A stretch of 64,000 bases of DNA from CAYQXJ01 sp964421565 (GTDB lineage Bacteria > Planctomycetota > Brocadiia > SM23-32). The stretch covers positions 62,001 to 126,000 of the forward strand of contig CAYQXJ010000010.1 of NCBI GenBank assembly GCA_964421565.1, read 5' to 3'. A program made the translations under genes and the position numbers. The notes beneath the pieces were generated by a model. It was given only the letters and a program-made list of their open reading frames with translations. It had not been told where the DNA came from and made no database searches. Below, piece by piece: positions 8,330-17,755 of this stretch; within the stretch, counting starts at the first letter, position 1, and every line of letters begins with the position of its first letter.

Positions 8330-9385
8330 ATGGACGGATACCTTCTGCTGGCGGACGGAATGCGGTTGGGGGGCGAGCTGCGCGGGGCCCCGCACGGCGC
8401 GTACGGATGGCTGACGGCCAATACCTCGGTTGTCGGGTTCCAGGAGATGGCCACTGACCCGGCCTACAGCGGCTGCGTGCTTGCCTTCACATATCCCGAA
8501 ATCGGCAACGTAGGTGTCGCCGAACGTTTTAGCGAGTCGTGCGGCGTTCAGACAGCAGCGCTCGTGGTCAAGGTGCTCAGCGACGTGCAAAGCCATTACC
8601 TGAGTGAGGGTAGCCTGGAGGGCATGCTACGGGCCCACGGTGTGCCGTGCCTGGCCGGCGTGGATACGCGCGGGCTTGCCGTGCACATGCGCGAGGAGGG
8701 CGAGATGCCTGCGGCCGTGCTACCCGACGGTGCCGAGCTGGACGCGGCGCTGGCGAAACTGCGGAACATGGAACGGCCCGAGTTCCGCCCTCCCGACCCG
8801 CCGCAGGCCCCTGAATCACAGGACGGCCCGCTGGTGGCCGTGCTGGACCTGGGTGTGCGGCGCAGTCACCTGCGTCAGATTGCTACCGTAGCCCGCCCGA
8901 CGATCTTCCCGTGGGACGCGGATGCTGAAGAGATCCTGGCCGGCAAACCGGCGGGATTGTTCGTCTCCGACGGTCCCGGCACGGTGCCACCGCCGAAGGA
9001 GGCTGTCAGAACGCTGAAGGGTTTGGTGGGACGAGTGCCGATGCTGGGCTGTGGGCTGGGATGCGTGGCCCTCGGCATGGCCTATAGCTGTGCGGCAACT
9101 CAGCTTCCGCGCGGCCACCATGGTGCCAATTACCCCGTGCGCAACAGGCTGGACGGCAGCGCCGCCGTAACCCAGCAACGTCACACCGTTGCGCTTGACC
9201 GCTGCAGCGTGGAGAGCTGCGAACGAGTTGAACTGGTCTGGGAGAACATGAACGACGGGTCGGTCGAGGGTGTACGCTCGGCAGACGCCTCGGCCGTCGG
9301 CCTTCAGCACACGCTTCCTGCGCCGCAGCGCGGGGTGGTTAACCCCCATATTGCACGCTTTGTCGAGTGGATCGCCGCCAAGTAA
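8330..9385 (+). CDS. carA: Carbamoyl-phosphate synthase small subunit, glutaminase site lost
   Basis: A 351-residue CarA homologue: NTSVVGFQEMATDPAYSG, FTYPEIGNVG, GVDTRGLAVHMREEG in the N-terminal interface domain and GHHGANYPVRN in the amidotransferase domain. In active enzymes this subunit hydrolyses glutamine and passes ammonia to CarB. Here the nucleophile motif G-I-C-L-G-H-Q reads G-C-G-L-G-C-V (residues 240-246), so Gly242 replaces the catalytic Cys. NHGF is replaced by RHTV. His327 remains but Leu329 sits where the catalytic Glu should be. The protein probably serves only as a structural partner for ammonia-dependent synthesis. carB follows after 24 bases. Confidence 0.88.
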   Translation: MDGYLLLADGMRLGGELRGAPHGAYGWLTANTSVVGFQEMATDPAYSGCVLAFTYPEIGNVGVAERFSESCGVQTAALVVKVLSDVQSHYLSEGSLEGMLRAHGVPCLAGVDTRGLAVHMREEGEMPAAVLPDGAELDAALAKLRNMERPEFRPPDPPQAPESQDGPLVAVLDLGVRRSHLRQIATVARPTIFPWDADAEEILAGKPAGLFVSDGPGTVPPPKEAVRTLKGLVGRVPMLGCGLGCVALGMAYSCAATQLPRGHHGANYPVRNRLDGSAAVTQQRHTVALDRCSVESCERVELVWENMNDGSVEGVRSADASAVGLQHTLPAPQRGVVNPHIARFVEWIAAK

Positions 9386-9409
9386 TACCCAAGCGGATCG
9401 CACGTAATA

Positions 9410-12400
9410 ATGCCCAAGCGCACAGACCTTCAAAAGATACTGATGATTGGCAGCGGACCGGTGATCATCGGCCAGGCATGCGAGTTCGACTATAGCGGCA
9501 GCCAGGCCTGCAAGGCGCTGCTGGAGGAGGGGTACGAGGTCGTCCTGATCAACAGTAACCCCGCCACCATAATGACCGACCCGGTCATGGCCCACCGCAC
9601 TTACATCGAGCCGATCACAGCGGAGGTCATCGAGAAGATCATCGCGCGCGAACGACCACAAGCGGTGCTGCCTACTCTCGGCGGCCAGACGGGTCTCAAC
9701 GTTGCGGTCTTCCTGGCGCGCGAGGGAGTGTACGACCGCTACGGTGTTGAGGTGCTCGGCTGCGATCCCGACGCGATCAGCAATGCCGAGGACCGTGACC
9801 TGTTCAAAAACGCCATGATTGACATCGGTCTGCGCGTGCCGCGCAGCGGCATAGCCCATAGCGTGCAGGAGGGCATGGAGATAATCGGCGATATCGGCCT
9901 GCCGGTTATCCTGCGTCCTGCCTTCACCCTCGGCGGCACCGGCGGCAGCACCGCCTACAACCTGCAGGAGGCACCAGATCTCATCGAGAATGCACTTGGC
10001 GCCAGTCCTGTTCGCCAGGTGCTCGTCGAGGAGAGCGTGATCGGCTGGAAGGAGATCGAGTTCGAAGTGATGCGCGACGCGGCGGACAACGTCGTCATCG
10101 TCACCAGCATGGAGAACGTGGACGCGATGGGCGTGCACACTGGCGACAGCCACGTTGTGGCTCCCGCGCAGACTCTGACCGCCGAAGAGTATGCCGCCTA
10201 CGTTGATTACTGCCACCGCATCATCCGCCGCATCGGCGTCAAGGGCGGAGGGGTGAACATCCAGTACGCCGGCGACCCTCTCAGCGACGACATCGTGGTC
10301 ATTGAGGTCAACCCTCGCCTATCCCGCTCCAGCGCGCTGGCCAGCAAGGCGACCGGCTTCCCCATCGCGCGTGTGGCTACCAAGCTGGCCATCGGCTATA
10401 CGCTGGATGAAGTGCTCAACAACGTTACCGGCAGAACCTGGACCCTCCAGGAGCCGACGGTGGACTACGTTGTGTACAAAGCGGCGCGTTTCACGTTCGA
10501 GAAGTTCCCACAGGCTGAGCGCGTTATCAACACCAGCATGAAGGCAGTTGGCGAGTCGATGTCCATCGGTCGCACCTTCAAAGAGTCCTTCCAGAAGGGC
10601 CTTCGTTCATTGGAGACCGGCCGTTACGGCTTCGGAGCCGACGGCAAGGGCCCCTCCGGGCTGCCCGAGGAGGAGCAGATCGTCCAGAAGCTCTCCGTTC
10701 CGAACGATGAGCGTTTCTTCTTCATCCGCCACGCCTTCAACGCGGGGTTCGACGTTGATCGCGTGCACGAGTTGACGCACATGGATCGGTGGTTTCTGTT
10801 CCATTTCCGAGAGCTGGTGACGCTGGAGGCCGAGATGCGGGCGGCCGGTCCGCTCGAGGCCCTTTCGCGCGAGTTGCTCGAGAAGGCGAAAGTATGGGGC
10901 TTCAGCGATCGGCAGATCGCGCATCTGACAGGTGCCGACGAATGGGCCGTGCGCGCGCGCCGCAGGGAGCTTAACCTTATGCCGGTCTACAAGCTGGCGG
11001 ACACCTGCGCTGGCGAGGTCAACAGCGAGCGCCCGTATTTCTACAGCACGTACGAGCAGATCGACGAGAACCGCGCCACCGAGCGCAAGAAGGTCATGAT
11101 CCTCGGCGGCGGGCCGAACCGTATCGGCCAGGGCATCGAGTTCGATTACTGCTGCACGCACGCCTCGATGGCCGCTCGCGAGGAAGGCTATGAGGCCGTG
11201 ATGGTCAACTGCAACCCGGAGACAGTAAGCACGGACTACGACACTTCCGACCGGCTCTACTTCGAGCCGATGACGGCTGAGGATGTCCTAAACATTGTAG
11301 ATGTGGAGAAGCCTGACGGCGTCATCTTGCAGTTCGGTGGCCAAACGCCGCTGAATATCTCTCGCGAGCTCGAGGAGCACGGCGTTCCGTTGCTCGGGAC
11401 CAGCCCGGAGAGCATCGACTTGAGCGAGGACAGGCAGCGTTTCAAGAAACTGCTGACTCAACTGGGGCTGAAACAAGCCCCGAACGGAACGGCAACCACC
11501 TACGAGGATGCCCTCGCCCTGGCAGAGGAGATCGGCTACCCCGTACTGGTGCGGCCCAGCTATGTGCTCGGTGGGCGGGCCATGGAGATCGTCTACGATG
11601 CGCGGGAGCTCGAGCATTACATGCACGAGGCAGTGGAGGCGTCGCCCGAGAGGCCTGTGTTGGTGGATAAGTTCCTGGAGGAGGCGGTCGAGGTCGATGT
11701 CGACGCCATCAGTGACGGCCGGCGCAGCGTGGTCGGCGCCATTATGGAACATATCGAGGAAGCAGGCGTCCATAGCGGCGACAGCGCTTGCGTTATACCC
11801 TCGCAAACGCTGTCCGCCGAAGTGTGCGATGAAATCGTGAGGCAGACACACGTTCTGGCCGAGGCGCTTGGCGTGGTGGGCTTAATGAACGTGCAGTACG
11901 CGGTGCAGAAGGAGCAGGTGTTCGTCCTGGAGGTGAACCCTCGCGCGAGCCGCACCATTCCCTTCGTCAGCAAAACTATCGGCGTGCCACTTGCCAAACT
12001 GGCCACGCAGGTCATGCTCGGTTCCTCGCTCCAGGAACTCGGCTTCACAGAGCAGGTGACACCCGACCACGTGGCGGTCAAAGAGGCCGTCTTCCCCTTC
12101 GCGCGCTTCCCCGGCGTCGATACCGTACTCGGGCCGGAGATGAAGTCCACCGGCGAGGTCATGGGCTTGGCGAATGACTTCGGGATGGCGTTTGCCAAAT
12201 CGCAGTTGGCCGCCGGGCAGGTGCTGCCCACGAAGGGTACGGCCTTCTTCAGCTTGCGCGACCGGGACAAAACGAACGCGGCATCCAAAGCCGCCAGGCG
12301 GTTCAGCGAGATGGGTTTCCGGCTGCTCGGGACGGACGGCACAGCCACCTTCCTCAATGAGAGTGGACTGGCCTGCGAGCGCATAAATAAGGTGCGGCAG

Positions 12401-12679
12401 GGCCGCCCTCACATCGTGGATGCCATGATCAACGGGGAGGTGGCTCTGGTGGTAAATACACCCAGCGGCAAGAACCCCCGCAAAGACGAGATCGCAATAC
12501 GCAGTACCGCCTGGACGCGCCGCATCCCGATCATAACGACTATCCCGGGGCTCACCGCTGCCTGCCGCGCGATCGAATGCCTGCGGGGGGAGGACCTCAC
12601 GGTCAAGACGCTCCAGGAGTACACCATCGACACGCACGGCGAGGTGCAGCAGCCCATGACTGGGATGGTTGGGCAGTAG
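9410..12679 (+). CDS. carB: Carbamoyl-phosphate synthase large subunit
   Basis: A 1089-residue enzyme that makes carbamoyl phosphate from bicarbonate, ammonia and two ATP for arginine and pyrimidine synthesis. Two ATP-grasp halves are intact: N half with GSGPVIIGQACEFDYSG, GGTGGS and NPRLSRSSALASKATG; C half with GGGPNRIGQGIEFDYCCTHA, VRPSYVLGGRAMEIVYD and NPRASRTIPFVSKTIG. The C-terminal MGS-like allosteric domain (about residues 940-1089) is complete, including GRPHIVDAMINGEVALVVNTP. Length is normal. Nothing suggests loss of function, in contrast to the partner CarA. Confidence 0.97.
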   Translation: MPKRTDLQKILMIGSGPVIIGQACEFDYSGSQACKALLEEGYEVVLINSNPATIMTDPVMAHRTYIEPITAEVIEKIIARERPQAVLPTLGGQTGLNVAVFLAREGVYDRYGVEVLGCDPDAISNAEDRDLFKNAMIDIGLRVPRSGIAHSVQEGMEIIGDIGLPVILRPAFTLGGTGGSTAYNLQEAPDLIENALGASPVRQVLVEESVIGWKEIEFEVMRDAADNVVIVTSMENVDAMGVHTGDSHVVAPAQTLTAEEYAAYVDYCHRIIRRIGVKGGGVNIQYAGDPLSDDIVVIEVNPRLSRSSALASKATGFPIARVATKLAIGYTLDEVLNNVTGRTWTLQEPTVDYVVYKAARFTFEKFPQAERVINTSMKAVGESMSIGRTFKESFQKGLRSLETGRYGFGADGKGPSGLPEEEQIVQKLSVPNDERFFFIRHAFNAGFDVDRVHELTHMDRWFLFHFRELVTLEAEMRAAGPLEALSRELLEKAKVWGFSDRQIAHLTGADEWAVRARRRELNLMPVYKLADTCAGEVNSERPYFYSTYEQIDENRATERKKVMILGGGPNRIGQGIEFDYCCTHASMAAREEGYEAVMVNCNPETVSTDYDTSDRLYFEPMTAEDVLNIVDVEKPDGVILQFGGQTPLNISRELEEHGVPLLGTSPESIDLSEDRQRFKKLLTQLGLKQAPNGTATTYEDALALAEEIGYPVLVRPSYVLGGRAMEIVYDARELEHYMHEAVEASPERPVLVDKFLEEAVEVDVDAISDGRRSVVGAIMEHIEEAGVHSGDSACVIPSQTLSAEVCDEIVRQTHVLAEALGVVGLMNVQYAVQKEQVFVLEVNPRASRTIPFVSKTIGVPLAKLATQVMLGSSLQELGFTEQVTPDHVAVKEAVFPFARFPGVDTVLGPEMKSTGEVMGLANDFGMAFAKSQLAAGQVLPTKGTAFFSLRDRDKTNAASKAARRFSEMGFRLLGTDGTATFLNESGLACERINKVRQGRPHIVDAMINGEVALVVNTPSGKNPRKDEIAIRSTAWTRRIPIITTIPGLTAACRAIECLRGEDLTVKTLQEYTIDTHGEVQQPMTGMVGQ

Positions 12680-12723
12680 GCAGCCGCCGGGGTCGCACGC
12701 GCTCGGCCCAGAGCCGCCGTCCC

Positions 12724-14277
12724 TCAGTCGCCGGGTTCTTCGTCCTTGACGGCGTCGCTCAGTGGAGGAAGCGACGCCAGTGAAAGACTGTCGAAGAGGG
12801 CCTGTCCCCGCTCGACTGTTAGCTCAATCCTTCCCGACTGCGGATGCTCGCCGGTGTTCAGCGAGAGCATCCAGCGATCCCCCAGATACGCCTCCAGGCA
12901 TCGGTCGCGGAACACCACTCTCAGCGATACCCACTCGCCCTCCGGCAGTTTGCAGGCCACCCGCTGAGCGACGGACCTGTCTCGCGCGTGGCCCATTTGG
13001 TCGTGCACGCAGCGGCCCCAGCCGAAACCCGGCACCCAGGCCAGTTGCTCCGCGGCGAGCTGCTGGAGTTCGAAGTCCAGCCACACGACCAGCCCCCGAT
13101 TGGCCTGCTCGAAGAGCTCGGTGCCGGGTGGGCCCTCGGAGCGGAGCACCATTCCCGCACGAGCGGCTCCCTCGCTGCGAACGCGGCACGTAAACCTTCC
13201 GTTTGGTAGAGACTCAGCTACGATCACGGCAGTTCCGGCCGCATCGGCGCATCCACAGATCTTGCCGTCCGCCTGTTGCCATTGTCCATGATCCTGCGGC
13301 TTCATGCGCCGAACGGCATCGGCCAGGTTCAACTCCACCGGGCATTCGATCGGTTCCATCAGCGCCAGATAGCTCAGCCACAAGTCGCCGCTGTCCGTCT
13401 GCTGAATGCGCTTGGGCAGGCCGAACGTTGCCCCGCCGCCACCCGCGTTGTGGAAGTAGAGCCAGCGCTCGTCGTCGAGGCCGAGGGTGCGCGCGGCCCA
13501 GGGACCCATACGGTCGTCGCTGGTGCCGATGAGCAGTGGTTCCTGCGGCCATTCGTAAGGCCCCTCCAGGGATCGGCTCTTCATGTAGAACGTGCCCGCC
13601 ATGTCAGTGCGGGATGGGCTGTTCATGCGGGTTCCGCCCCAACCGTGGTCAAGGAAAAGGACATACCACCAGTCCCCCATCCGGAACACGTCCGGCACTT
13701 CGGCGAACAGCAACCGATCGCCGACGGCGGCAAGCGGCGGCAGATGCTCCCAGTTCTCCAGGTCTTGCGAGCGCACGTGGGCGACCACGGCGCCAGTGTC
13801 GTGTGCTGAGTAGTCGGGCGTCCGCGCGCACAGAAAGCCGTGGTACCAGCCATCGAGCTCCACGACGCATGGGTCACGCCAGGCAGCGTGGAGGCACGCC
13901 AGATTGCTGGGTCCGTCATGGTAGAGCGGCGCACGGGGTGAGAGGACCGGTTCGGGGCATACTTGCCGCCAGTGATCGAGGTCGTCGGAAGCGAAGAGCC
14001 CGTAACGCGAGATCGTGTCGAGCCCCGGGCCGCCGGAGAGCATGCGGAACTCGTTCCCATGGCGAACGATGCACCCGGTCAGGTACGCACCGTCTTCGTT
14101 CCAGGAGCCCGGCGGACCGCAGAGGTCAATCGTCGGCCGCACCTCCCAGTGGAGCAGGTCCCTGCTTCGGGCGTGGCCAAGGGGCTTGCTTCCGCGCAGG
14201 TGAAACAGGTGGAACCAGTCCTCATGGCGCATGAGGAAGGTGTCCCACAGGGAGCTGTCAGGGGGGCGATAGAGCAT
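12724..14277 (-). CDS. GH32/GH43-type five-bladed beta-propeller glycosidase-like protein
   Basis: A 517-residue protein resembling GH clan J (fructosidase/invertase) enzymes. Seen in order are a probable nucleophile Asp in LWDTF near the N terminus, LGHARSRDLLHWE, the RDP motif in AWRDPCVVELDGWYHGF, and the general acid Glu in FAEVPDVF. A C-terminal beta-sandwich (about 350-500) matches the domain that usually follows the propeller. No signal peptide is seen, so it may act in the cytoplasm. ATG 14277 is chosen because AGAGGA precedes it; TTG 14301 is an alternative. It is 34 bases downstream of the 790-residue secreted glycosidase-like gene, probably co-transcribed. Substrate unknown. Confidence 0.75.
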   Translation of the reverse strand: MLYRPPDSSLWDTFLMRHEDWFHLFHLRGSKPLGHARSRDLLHWEVRPTIDLCGPPGSWNEDGAYLTGCIVRHGNEFRMLSGGPGLDTISRYGLFASDDLDHWRQVCPEPVLSPRAPLYHDGPSNLACLHAAWRDPCVVELDGWYHGFLCARTPDYSAHDTGAVVAHVRSQDLENWEHLPPLAAVGDRLLFAEVPDVFRMGDWWYVLFLDHGWGGTRMNSPSRTDMAGTFYMKSRSLEGPYEWPQEPLLIGTSDDRMGPWAARTLGLDDERWLYFHNAGGGGATFGLPKRIQQTDSGDLWLSYLALMEPIECPVELNLADAVRRMKPQDHGQWQQADGKICGCADAAGTAVIVAESLPNGRFTCRVRSEGAARAGMVLRSEGPPGTELFEQANRGLVVWLDFELQQLAAEQLAWVPGFGWGRCVHDQMGHARDRSVAQRVACKLPEGEWVSLRVVFRDRCLEAYLGDRWMLSLNTGEHPQSGRIELTVERGQALFDSLSLASLPPLSDAVKDEEPGD

Positions 14278-14311
14278 TGTCCAATCCTCTGCAGGGCTCA
14301 ACGGCGCAGGA

Positions 14312-16684
14312 TCACCGCACCCGCCATTGGAGGGCCATCAGGGAGTGCGCGGGCACCGTCAACTGGGCACCCGAACCGAAGGGCTCGATCTGGGTCTCCT
14401 GGACCCGCACCTGCGGTTCGTCGAACTCGAATTCGTTTGAGGCTGTGATTCCCTTGGCGGTGAGCAGCCATTGCCGGGCTGGTTCGGTGACCTCGCCCTC
14501 GAACTGCACGGCCACCCTGTGCGCGTCAGCAACGTCGAGGTTGGCGATGATGAGTCCCCGCCGGTCCCCCTCATGGAAGGCATAGGTCCACAGGCAGGGC
14601 ACGTCATGCATCGTCTCGACGCCCTCATGTCGACTAAACATGCCCGTGGCTTCAAAGGTCGGCTCGCCGCCCGAGTGGACGGTCTCGATCAGGTCGCCGC
14701 CGATCACCCGGTTCGCGGTGGCGCAGGCCAGGAACGTCGGCCGATAGCGCTCGTGTCCCTGGCGCATATTCAGGGCTGTGCCCCAGAGCCGCACGACGCC
14801 GGATTCAGCACGGTAGCCGTGCTGCACCAGACTGAACAGGCACTGCGTGCGCAGGCCGTGGTCCTTAAGCATCAGTAGCATGTTGTTGCATACGTTCAGA
14901 CCGCCCCCGAGGCTGGTGACAATGCGGTTGCGGGCTTCTAAAGGCGCGTCGCCGTGCGTGGTATGGTGGTTGACCTCATAGATGCTCATTTCCATGCCCG
15001 CGCCATCGGTGATCTGATGGTTCTGATACATGGCACCGCGCTCGTCGCGGCTGCGCCAGATAGGCCAGGCGAACACCCAGCGGAACAGCTTCTCGTTCGT
15101 GTCGTTAACCTCCAGGTCTTGCCGGTTCAGGCTATGCAGGATGTAGGGGGCCACGCCGAAGCGGTCGGCGTTTGGCACGCGCTCAACGATGCCACGGTTC
15201 AGCCAGGAGTTTGCAGCCTGCCCCGCTGCGTGGAAGACCACATTCGGCGCGTAGTACGGCGAACTCTTGCCGATCGAGATCAGATCCTGCCAGTAGTTGC
15301 GTCCGTTGAAGCCGCCGCACTGGTACGGCCCGGCGTTGTTCCACGCCTCGTTGCCGAACTCGACGTGGATGTGCTTGAAGACCTCCGTCCATGGCTGAGG
15401 ATGGCCCAGCTCTGCACGTAGGCTGCCGTAGCCCACGTCGGCAGGGGCGCCAAGGTACTCCATGAACCGCTCCATCTCGTCGTACTGAAGCGTGCCCGGC
15501 AAGCAGTACCACGGTTCAGCGCCTACGAGCTCGCACAGCTCGTACATCTGGTGCAGGCTGTAGGGCGCCCGGCTATGGTTATTGTAGGGCCCCACGTTGT
15601 TCATGCGTCGGCTTGTAAAGGCATGTGCCTTCAGTGGGGGCATGAGCGTATTGCGCACGGTGTTGCCGCCCATCTGCAGGTAGCGGAGCACGCCGGGGCG
15701 ATAGCGTTTGAGCATGGAGACAACGTCGTCCCGAAACACTGTCGGGTTCTGGTCACCTTCGAGCCATGCCTCGACGTCATCGATGAGCACATCTCCGCCC
15801 TCAACGGTCATCAGGAACGTCAGGTGCGGATTGTCGTCGGGGCCCGTCGGCTCCGGCACGTTGTTGACGGGTAGCAAAAGCTCGTACTTAGTCCACTTGG
15901 AAGGTGGCTTGACGGTTCGCGACTCCCCGTGGTCGCTGCGCTGGCTCGACAAGGTGAGTTCTGGCTGGCCTTTGGTCGCCTTCGCCCAGAAGTGGTAGTG
16001 CCAGGTGCCGTTCGTCTCGCCGTAGCGCTGGTAGTGTGTTGCGAAGCGCACATGTGCACGTTTCTCCGCTCCCGGCAGAAGCAGCGCGGAGACGCCGAAC
16101 GAGCCCGGCGGCACGTCGCCCTGCACGACGCGGTTATGGAGCGAAGTCCAGTAGTCGTGACTTTCGAACCTTCGGAAGTCGCCTTCTTTAAGCCGGAACG
16201 CCTCGACCAACACGCCGGTATTGGGCGGTCCGGCTGGGACAAGCTTGTCGAAGACGAAGTAGGGGAAGTCCTTCATCTCGCCCTGATGCTTCGCCTGTTT
16301 TGTGGTGATGTCGCGTATGGTCCCACTGGTGCCCCTTGCCGGGCCGCTCAGTATCGTGTAACGACCACCGCCGATGAGCATCCTACGCCATTGCTCGGGC
16401 GGGCTAAACCACGTGGTGGCGCCTTTCTCGTCCTGCAGCGGCCCGAAGTGGCACTGCCGATATGTGGTGCCTTCGAAATTCTGCCGCACTCGCTTCTTCA
16501 CCAGCGCCGCCCCGCTGTAATAAGCGTCGCTCCCGAGGTTTATGCCGAAACGTATGCAGTCCTCGACGAGTACCCGGTCGGTCAGGCGAACGGTGGTCAC
16601 CTTCTCTGCGCTTCGCACGCTGACATTGCCCAACACAGGCAGTGCAGCCACGAATAGGAGAGGTAGCATCAGACGTGGTTTCAT
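14312..16684 (-). CDS. Secreted glycoside hydrolase-like protein (arabinofuranosidase / clan GH-A type)
   Basis: A 790-residue exported protein. MKPRLMLPLLFVAALPVLGNVSVRSA is a signal peptide. Residues about 30-330 look like a beta-sandwich carbohydrate-binding region (DNPHLTFLMTVEGGDVLIDDVEAWLEG is jelly-roll-like in pattern). A TIM barrel follows. VEFGNEAWNNAG holds the probable acid/base Glu (near 445) and MSIYEVNHHTTHG the probable nucleophile (near 569), a spacing and style seen in GH51/GH39-like enzymes. A small C-terminal beta domain closes the protein. GGGGGAG lies before the ATG at 16684. It likely releases arabinose or a similar sugar outside the cytoplasm; the assignment to a family is inference. 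Confidence 0.72.
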   Translation of the reverse strand: MKPRLMLPLLFVAALPVLGNVSVRSAEKVTTVRLTDRVLVEDCIRFGINLGSDAYYSGAALVKKRVRQNFEGTTYRQCHFGPLQDEKGATTWFSPPEQWRRMLIGGGRYTILSGPARGTSGTIRDITTKQAKHQGEMKDFPYFVFDKLVPAGPPNTGVLVEAFRLKEGDFRRFESHDYWTSLHNRVVQGDVPPGSFGVSALLLPGAEKRAHVRFATHYQRYGETNGTWHYHFWAKATKGQPELTLSSQRSDHGESRTVKPPSKWTKYELLLPVNNVPEPTGPDDNPHLTFLMTVEGGDVLIDDVEAWLEGDQNPTVFRDDVVSMLKRYRPGVLRYLQMGGNTVRNTLMPPLKAHAFTSRRMNNVGPYNNHSRAPYSLHQMYELCELVGAEPWYCLPGTLQYDEMERFMEYLGAPADVGYGSLRAELGHPQPWTEVFKHIHVEFGNEAWNNAGPYQCGGFNGRNYWQDLISIGKSSPYYAPNVVFHAAGQAANSWLNRGIVERVPNADRFGVAPYILHSLNRQDLEVNDTNEKLFRWVFAWPIWRSRDERGAMYQNHQITDGAGMEMSIYEVNHHTTHGDAPLEARNRIVTSLGGGLNVCNNMLLMLKDHGLRTQCLFSLVQHGYRAESGVVRLWGTALNMRQGHERYRPTFLACATANRVIGGDLIETVHSGGEPTFEATGMFSRHEGVETMHDVPCLWTYAFHEGDRRGLIIANLDVADAHRVAVQFEGEVTEPARQWLLTAKGITASNEFEFDEPQVRVQETQIEPFGSGAQLTVPAHSLMALQWRVR

Positions 16685-16849
16685 GGGCTCCCCCAGTAGC
16701 GTTGACAATGGGCAGCATTGTACGTGCGTGGCCCGGGGGCGCAAGTCTCATCCCGAGTCCGGCAGGTCCGGCGCTTGCTGCGCCCTCACGTATGCGCTTC
16801 ATGGCGAACGGGTGTCTGTCCGCTACTGCCTGAGCGAAGGAGCAGTAGA

Positions 16850-17542
16850 TCACATATCGAGCGTAACTTCCGGGTAGACCTGGCCGGTTGGGCTGATCTT
16901 GAACAGATATACGTGGCCGGGCCGAAGCTGCGTGTAGGGGGCCGAGCCGTAGACAGCCTTGATCCCGTACTCCGCGAGTCGGCCGGGGTCATTGGCCAGG
17001 TCCCAGACGGCGTCCCAGAACATGGCTTGCTCCTGGTCACGAAGGTTCTGCAGCAGGTCGCTGTAACGGGCGGGCACGGCGCCCGGCGTCTCCACCGGTA
17101 TGCCATCCTTCGGCGCCATGTGTTCGCCATAGACTCGCCGCCAGATGTAGAGCGCACGCTCACGGCCGTCCATGACCATGCGATCGTCGAACCGCACGAT
17201 CAGGGCGTCGAAGTGCACTACGTCCCCCTGGATTGTCACTTCCTTCTGCAGGACGCGCCGCAACGGATTGCCCCGCGCCGTCTGCACGAACCTCAGCGTG
17301 GTATAAAGCGTTCCCTCGCGCCGTTCCTGCTGCACCACCTTCGCGTAGCCGATCTGCTCTTCCCGGGTCAGGTTAGTTATGGCCTCCTTGAGGCGCCTAT
17401 TCTCGGTCAGTAGTTCATGGATGGTGCGAGCCCCATACATGATGGTCAGGCCGAACGGTACAAGTGCGGCAACCACCGCACCGCAGGCAACGAGAACGAT
17501 CACAAACGATAAGGCACGTCCCGCCCTTTTATGGCATCGCAT
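16850..17542 (-). CDS. Membrane-anchored coiled-coil protein, unknown function
   Basis: A 230-residue protein I do not recognise. Residues about 11-35 form a single hydrophobic segment (SFVIVLVACGAVVAALVPFG), followed by a short charged coiled coil (HELLTENRRLKEAITNLTREE) and a soluble domain of about 170 residues with alternating beta-type and charged stretches ending in VYLFKISPTGQVYPEVTLDM. It therefore probably sits in the inner membrane with its bulk outside or in the periplasm. It lies 165 bases upstream of the secreted glycosidase-like gene on the same strand, and its start faces the PfkB gene across a 213-bp divergent region. Confidence 0.7.
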   Translation of the reverse strand: MRCHKRAGRALSFVIVLVACGAVVAALVPFGLTIMYGARTIHELLTENRRLKEAITNLTREEQIGYAKVVQQERREGTLYTTLRFVQTARGNPLRRVLQKEVTIQGDVVHFDALIVRFDDRMVMDGRERALYIWRRVYGEHMAPKDGIPVETPGAVPARYSDLLQNLRDQEQAMFWDAVWDLANDPGRLAEYGIKAVYGSAPYTQLRPGHVYLFKISPTGQVYPEVTLDM

Positions 17543-17666
17543 GGAGGGTGCTCCCTAACGGCTCCCGGCGTCAGACAGTACTCCATTGTCGCCAGTCCGA
17601 CCGCCCGGAGTCAAAGCAGGGCTGTCCGCGCTCCGCTCAGAGTGGCCATCAACGGTTCGGCAGGGC

Positions 17667-17695
17667 TTGACCTCCCGATGCGTATGCGCCAGAAT
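17667..17695 (+). promoter_or_regulatory. Probable promoter of the PfkB kinase gene
   Basis: TTGACC (17667-17672) and CAGAAT (17690-17695) are separated by 17 bp, and the -10 box is 60 bases upstream of the GTG start at 17756. The -10 is imperfect. Confidence 0.45.
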
Positions 17696-17755
17696 CGTGG
17701 CGTTTGTTCGCCAGAAGTCAAGTCACAACAATCAACAGCAGGAGGAGCATCCCCC

